Below, piece after piece: positions 59,901 through 64,000 of a stretch of DNA of 64,000 nt (position 1 is its first letter; every line of letters begins with the position of its first letter). The DNA is from Gaertneriomyces semiglobifer (lineage: Eukaryota > Chytridiomycota > Chytridiomycetes > Spizellomycetales > Spizellomycetaceae). The stretch covers positions 372,001 through 436,000 of the forward strand of contig JAHLKF010000009.1 in NCBI GenBank assembly GCA_025558075.1, in the 5' to 3' direction. A program made the position numbers and the translations under genes. A model generated the notes under the pieces. That model had not been told where the DNA came from. It ran no database searches and saw only the letters and a list, made by a program, of their open reading frames with translations.

Positions 59901-61904
59901 CTTTGCAGTCGCTCCGCTGTGCAGCTTGAATACAAGCGCTCCAAATCTGCACGAAGCTGTGTTACTTCAGGTCCTATCTGCGCATTGACGTCTTCATATG
60001 CCAGTCGATGAGACTCAGTAAGCATCCGCAATGTAAGCAGACTGTTTACCTGCTCTTTCGTGCGACTTCGCGTCCAAAGCAACCTCGCTGGGCACTTGAT
60101 CAACGGAAGCATCATGCAGCTCAATAGCGTCAGTTGGCGCTGTCGGCTTACAGTGACGGCTTTCCAGCGAATCGTCTTCCTGCTTGTCTGCAGTTTCGCT
60201 GATTTTATGGACAATTTCCGCTGCAGAAGCTTCGCCATCGCCAATAGGCCCAAAGGCATTTTGTTCCGTAGCTTTCGCAGCTTCAATATCAGCCTGCAGT
60301 CTGTCGTTCAACTCACGCACGTTGCTGAGCTGATGTAAGCTATCATCAAATTTGGCATGAAGCTCGCGTAGCTCTTGTCGGAGTTGCTCAACAACTGACT
60401 TATGTTGGTTCTCCTCTGCGGCCACCTTGCTGAGTACATCAACCCGTTCTTGCAGTGTCCCATTCTGCTCTTGCAGCAACGCATATTCTGTCTGTCGTTC
60501 CTCAATGGACTTTATTTCAGCCTGTCGATCTCCGAGTTGCTTCATGGCGTATTCGAGCTGTTCTTTCAGAGAGGTAACGTCCTCTTCCGCGGCGAGCGCA
60601 TTCCCCGAAGAGATGGCATTGGTTGTATTGCTCGCGGCATCGTAATCATCTAGAACGGCATTGGGTAACGAGCCGCGCTGACTCTCAAGCTCTGCAATTT
60701 TCGCTATAGCTGCCTGGTGCTCCGCCCGCGCCTGATCTAGTTGTGCCGTCGTGTCTTTGAGCTTATCTTGGAGAGCAACGTACTCTTTACGTAGGCTCTC
60801 CACTTCCTTGTTGCCTTCGGTATTCGTCGCATTATTTGCCGCCCGATTCCACCAAGTTTTGGTGGGCTGTGACCCGGGCGGAGGATTATCAAGCTTTCGT
60901 TCGTTTCGGTTTTCCATGGCGTCAATCGAATCTGATGATGCTGTCTCAGTTTTGGCAGCTGGTTGCGTCGTGGTCGCCTGCGTTCCTCTGCCCCACCATG
61001 ACCGCGGAGCAGCGCCCGCCGTCCCCGAAACGTTCTCTAATGGGGCCTTTCGATCAAGATCACTTTTTAGCCTAGTGACTTCACCTCGAGATTCCTCCAG
61101 CAGTGTTTGTAGATATTCCATATCCTGCCGGAGGTCTTTCACAGATATCTCCAGTGCTTTGGATTCCGCCCGAGAAATCTCCAGTAACGCTGCCAGTGTG
61201 ATATCCGGGTGGTCCGCGGAGTATGGTGGGGGTGGAACCTTGATGTCAGCAGGAATATCAGCAGTTTTGGTGTTAGAATCTCGTGCCGCATTCAGCTCAT
61301 TTGTTAAAGAGGCAATCTTGGATTCGAGGTCCCGTTTTTGGTGATCACCGCGTGCTACGAGCTGGTGGATATTCTCTTTCAGCATCGTATTCTGCAAGCA
61401 AAGACAAAGTGAGCAAGTGGCTCTCTGAGCAGCTCCGTCCACTGCGCACCTGCAGTTTCTGATCGCTAAGAAATTCCAATTCTAGCTTTAGTTTTTGGAT
61501 CTCGTCAGAGGCGACTGCCAGCGCCTTAGCATCTCTCGACTTGGCCAGAAGGTCTGCAGGCATCAGAGAGCGTTGGTTATCACTGTTAAGGCAAATGAAA
61601 CACTGTTACACAGTGGCCAACACATACTGTTGCTTTTCTTCAGCTCATGCTCAAGAGATTGCCGTTCCTTCTCAAGTTGTAAGTTTGCGTCTGCCTGGCG
61701 CTTCAACTCTATTGACATTCAGAAATCAGGCACCTGCGGAAGCCAAATGTTGTCCTAACGAGCTGCGTAACTTACCCGCCTTCAACTTGTTCACCTGGGC
61801 ATCCTTGTCCTCAGCTATGTCCTGTCGATCGAAGCACACATACAACAAGCACTTCAGATATCTTGCTACTCCGTCAACATGATAGCTCAAGTTATTACCT
61901 GCAT
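56978..61904 (-). CDS. CCDC186-like long coiled-coil (golgin-type) protein
   Basis: Multi-exon. The first coding exon is just ATGCAG (61904-61899), followed by a GTAATA...CGACAG intron, then DIAEDKDAQVNKLK. Nearly the whole protein is coiled coil, with a linker rich in Pro/Trp/Ser at 60.8-61.3 kb (PPPPYSADHPD, SWWGRGTQ, TWWNRAANN). Three small symmetric exons at 59991-59887, 59828-59670 and 59611-59495 each end in QQAEG. The large exon at 57699-59400 is a continuous coiled coil. The C-terminus matches CCDC186/CCCP-1: EELEKKSAVVRQYILREHS, then QINTKLQKLLE/DMTTKVMALEGKL, TAA at 56980-56978. CCDC186 acts in Golgi/endosome sorting and dense-core vesicle maturation in animals. Confidence 0.75.
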
Positions 61905-62457
61905 TGTTACTTCTTACACAAAGTCTCGAGCTCAACAGGCTAACGAGCGTTGAACTGGATCCGAACTTTTATATCGTCGATTGTGTGCCCATAATATTCT
62001 GACCACCAACCCGCGCTAGTGTGCTTACATAACCCCGCACTTAATTTACCACTCAACCCTAACACCTATATTCCCAAGCCATTCATGCCTGAATTGATTG
62101 TGGACTCGCCCCCATTTGGTGATTTGCTGATGTCCGAGGAGTTAGTTGCCCCTAACTAACCCACACACCCAACTTCGCCCGAAGGAAGCGACTACGAGAA
62201 GGAGTTCATCTGCCCTCGCGAAATTGCAACCAGTCCCGCAAGCGTCGGTGGGCAAAAAAGTATCACACCGACAGACACACACCTCTCTCTGGCTCGCATA
62301 GACAGATATATTTGTAATACCCATACCCGCTGGATTAGTGGTGTATGGAGGTTACGCCTAGGGCTGCGCTAGGTTCGCAATTTCCCCAGTCACTTTTGCG
62401 AACTCTACTTACCCCTCCGTCGATCTGTTACTTGGGCGAGATCCCGACACTTGACAA
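61905..62457. promoter_or_regulatory. Divergent promoter spacer between CCDC186-like and Snf2-like genes
   Basis: 553 bp. It includes a small perfect hairpin GTTAGTT-gcccct-AACTAAC at 62141-62160. No coding exon was recognised. Confidence 0.45.
62141..62160. repeat. Short perfect inverted repeat
   Basis: GTTAGTT and AACTAAC pair over seven bases with a six-base loop, in the divergent spacer upstream of the Snf2-like gene. It could be a bidirectional protein-binding site or chance. Confidence 0.4.
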
Positions 62458-64000
62458 ATGTACACGACATCACAACATCAAATTCCCTTGGCTCAGCAGC
62501 AGCAACAATCATCACAGGCCGTGAGACCACAACCTGGCTTGCCCGCCCAACAACAGCAACCACAGCAACAATTTGCGAACTCGTCTGACCAGCAGCATGT
62601 AAATCTGAAAGCTATTATTGAGGCCGCACAGCTCCGTAAACAACGAGGCTCGACTGAGGCAAATGACCCAGAGTTTGCGAGACTCATCGCCATTTTGCGA
62701 CAGCACAGCTCGAGTTCAAAGAATGCGACATCTCAACACCCCTCGGTACCGCAAATATCCCCGCCGCAGCCCATGTCTCACATGACATCGCAACAAGGCA
62801 CGCCCCTTGCGCAGCCAACGTCCTCATCACTCCCTGCCACCGGGAACGTGATACCGCAGTGGACTACATCACAAACTCAACATCCAGTGCAACCCTCACA
62901 GTTTAACGCAGCAGTTTCCAATCCGTCTAATGGTAGTGTGCCTGTTCTTGCGCAAGGGTCGATGAACGCCGCACATCCTGGAGCTATTGCGCCATTCACT
63001 CCTGAGCAGCTGACTGCGTTGAAGATGCAGATCTACGTCTTCAAACTGATCTCTAATAATAAGCCTGTCCCAGATAACCTACGGGAGAAGATTTTCGATG
63101 TGGAGAGTTTTAAACTGTCTCAGCCGTCGCAGCCAGTTACAGAAGCTTCCATCCCAACTATTCCAGGGAAAGTAATTGATGGGACTTTTAAGAATCATCA
63201 ACAGCTGCAGCAACCCGAGCAGCAACAGACTGCGTCAGCACCGACGGTCCGGATCTCAACAGCTCGCTTCGAAATTGGCCCGTTATCTAATCCCTACGCC
63301 CTATTACCTAAACGGCTGTCCTCTCAAGATTTAGCAAAACGGGTCATCATTCCGGCGGCCACGCCTACAGGAATTGACCCGCATGCGTTGATTGAAGAGC
63401 GTGAAAAACGAGTCCGTGCCAGAATCGCATATCGCATGAATGAACTGGAGAACATGCCCAGTAATTTATGCAACGATAACGGGTTGAAATTGCGCGCATT
63501 GATTGAGCTGAAGTCTCTCAAGTTGCTTGACAAGCAAAAGAGGCTTCGCAGCGAGTTGGTGGAATGTTTAACCAAGTCAACCACGTTGAGCACAGCGGCT
63601 GACCGAAGTGTCTTTCGTCGGATGAAAAAGCAATCCTTACGAGAGGCGAAACAGACGGAGAAGCTTGAGAAGAACCAGCGATTGGAAAGGGAACGGAGAG
63701 AGCAACAAAAGCATCAGGATTTCTTGCAGTCAATATTGCAGCATGGAAGAGAGATGCTCAATTTCCACAAGCAGCAGCAAAACAGGTGTATTCGACTGGG
63801 ACAAGCAGTTTCTAAATTCCATGCCATTGCGCAAAAAGAAGAAGAGAAGCGGCAACAAAGAATATCGCAGGAGCGTTTGAATGCATTGAAAGCCAACGAT
63901 GAGGCCGCATACTTGCGTTTGGTCGACAAAGCAAAGGACAATCGTATTATGCACTTGCTGCATCAGACAGAGTCGTACTTGAAATCCCTAACTAAGGCAA
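62458..64000 (+). CDS. Snf2/Brm-type chromatin remodeller ATPase, N-terminal part (cut by window edge)
   Basis: One open frame from ATG 62458 to the right edge, 514 codons with no stop. The Gln-rich N-terminus (polyQ patches, QPQQQFANSS) is typical. A QLQ domain lies at about residue 180-215 (FTPEQLTALKMQIYVFKLI, PVPDNLREKIF). An HSA domain follows: RKRVRARI-like helix (EEREKRVRARIAYRMNELE), KKQSLREAKQTEKLEKNQ, and near the edge YLRLVDKAKDNRIMHLLHQT with LKSLTKA. This is the SWI/SNF (Snf2) or RSC (Sth1) ATPase arrangement; the ATPase and bromodomain would lie to the right. The two paralogues cannot be separated from this part. Confidence 0.92.
   Translation, partial: MYTTSQHQIPLAQQQQQSSQAVRPQPGLPAQQQQPQQQFANSSDQQHVNLKAIIEAAQLRKQRGSTEANDPEFARLIAILRQHSSSSKNATSQHPSVPQISPPQPMSHMTSQQGTPLAQPTSSSLPATGNVIPQWTTSQTQHPVQPSQFNAAVSNPSNGSVPVLAQGSMNAAHPGAIAPFTPEQLTALKMQIYVFKLISNNKPVPDNLREKIFDVESFKLSQPSQPVTEASIPTIPGKVIDGTFKNHQQLQQPEQQQTASAPTVRISTARFEIGPLSNPYALLPKRLSSQDLAKRVIIPAATPTGIDPHALIEEREKRVRARIAYRMNELENMPSNLCNDNGLKLRALIELKSLKLLDKQKRLRSELVECLTKSTTLSTAADRSVFRRMKKQSLREAKQTEKLEKNQRLERERREQQKHQDFLQSILQHGREMLNFHKQQQNRCIRLGQAVSKFHAIAQKEEEKRQQRISQERLNALKANDEAAYLRLVDKAKDNRIMHLLHQTESYLKSLTKA

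Noticed and set aside
60751..61344. 197-residue plus-strand ORF rich in Ser and Phe
   Set aside because: It is the reverse-complement shadow of the CCDC186-like coiled-coil exon.

Overview
The window is a gene-dense nuclear segment of a fungus. Short introns (mostly 50-75 nt, GT...AG) interrupt almost every gene, intergenic gaps are small, and the gene set is eukaryotic and fungal: a Yap-type bZIP, MARVEL-like and TMEM70-like proteins, Dicer, CHL1 helicase, Snf2-type remodeller, COQ7 and CWC27. Homologues of CCDC186, ZFAND4, a DCTN3-type dynactin subunit and a dynein intermediate chain, which are patchy or lost in many yeasts, make an early-diverging (chytrid-like) fungus my best guess. That placement is inference. 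I found 28 protein-coding genes (one cut by the right edge) and one tRNA-Leu(AAG).

Layout. 1-16.6 kb: small membrane protein, ALKBH8-like tRNA hydroxylase, SH3/septin-like GTPase, J-domain membrane protein, dipeptidyl aminopeptidase, coiled-coil protein, NFKBIL1-like J-type protein, MARVEL-like protein, TenA/THI-4 protein and bZIP factor. 17-34 kb: COQ7, a large ARM + double-SPRY membrane protein, RPAP3-like TPR co-chaperone, MoxR/Mg-chelatase-like protein, dynein intermediate chain and CHL1/DDX11 helicase. 34-54 kb: Dicer, M17 aminopeptidase, TPR-SET protein, tRNA-Leu, ZFAND4-like protein, dynactin p24-like subunit, CWC27 cyclophilin, inositol-pentakisphosphate 2-kinase, tyrosine phosphatase and TMEM70-like protein. 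54.4-56.9 kb: an AT-rich, CpG-poor island with no convincing gene. 57-64 kb: CCDC186-like golgin and, divergently, the N-terminal part of a Snf2/Brm ATPase.

The genes are mostly housekeeping and do not form one pathway. Loose themes are tRNA modification (ALKBH8 beside a tRNA elsewhere in the window), microtubule motor (dynein intermediate chain and dynactin subunit), and RNA silencing/chromatin (Dicer, Snf2, SET). The most unusual large-scale property is gene orientation: neighbouring genes alternate strand at 24 of 27 junctions, so nearly every gene has one divergent and one convergent neighbour. Two of the three exceptions coincide with the tRNA gene and the CpG-poor island. I did not find a clear novel defence or mobile system.
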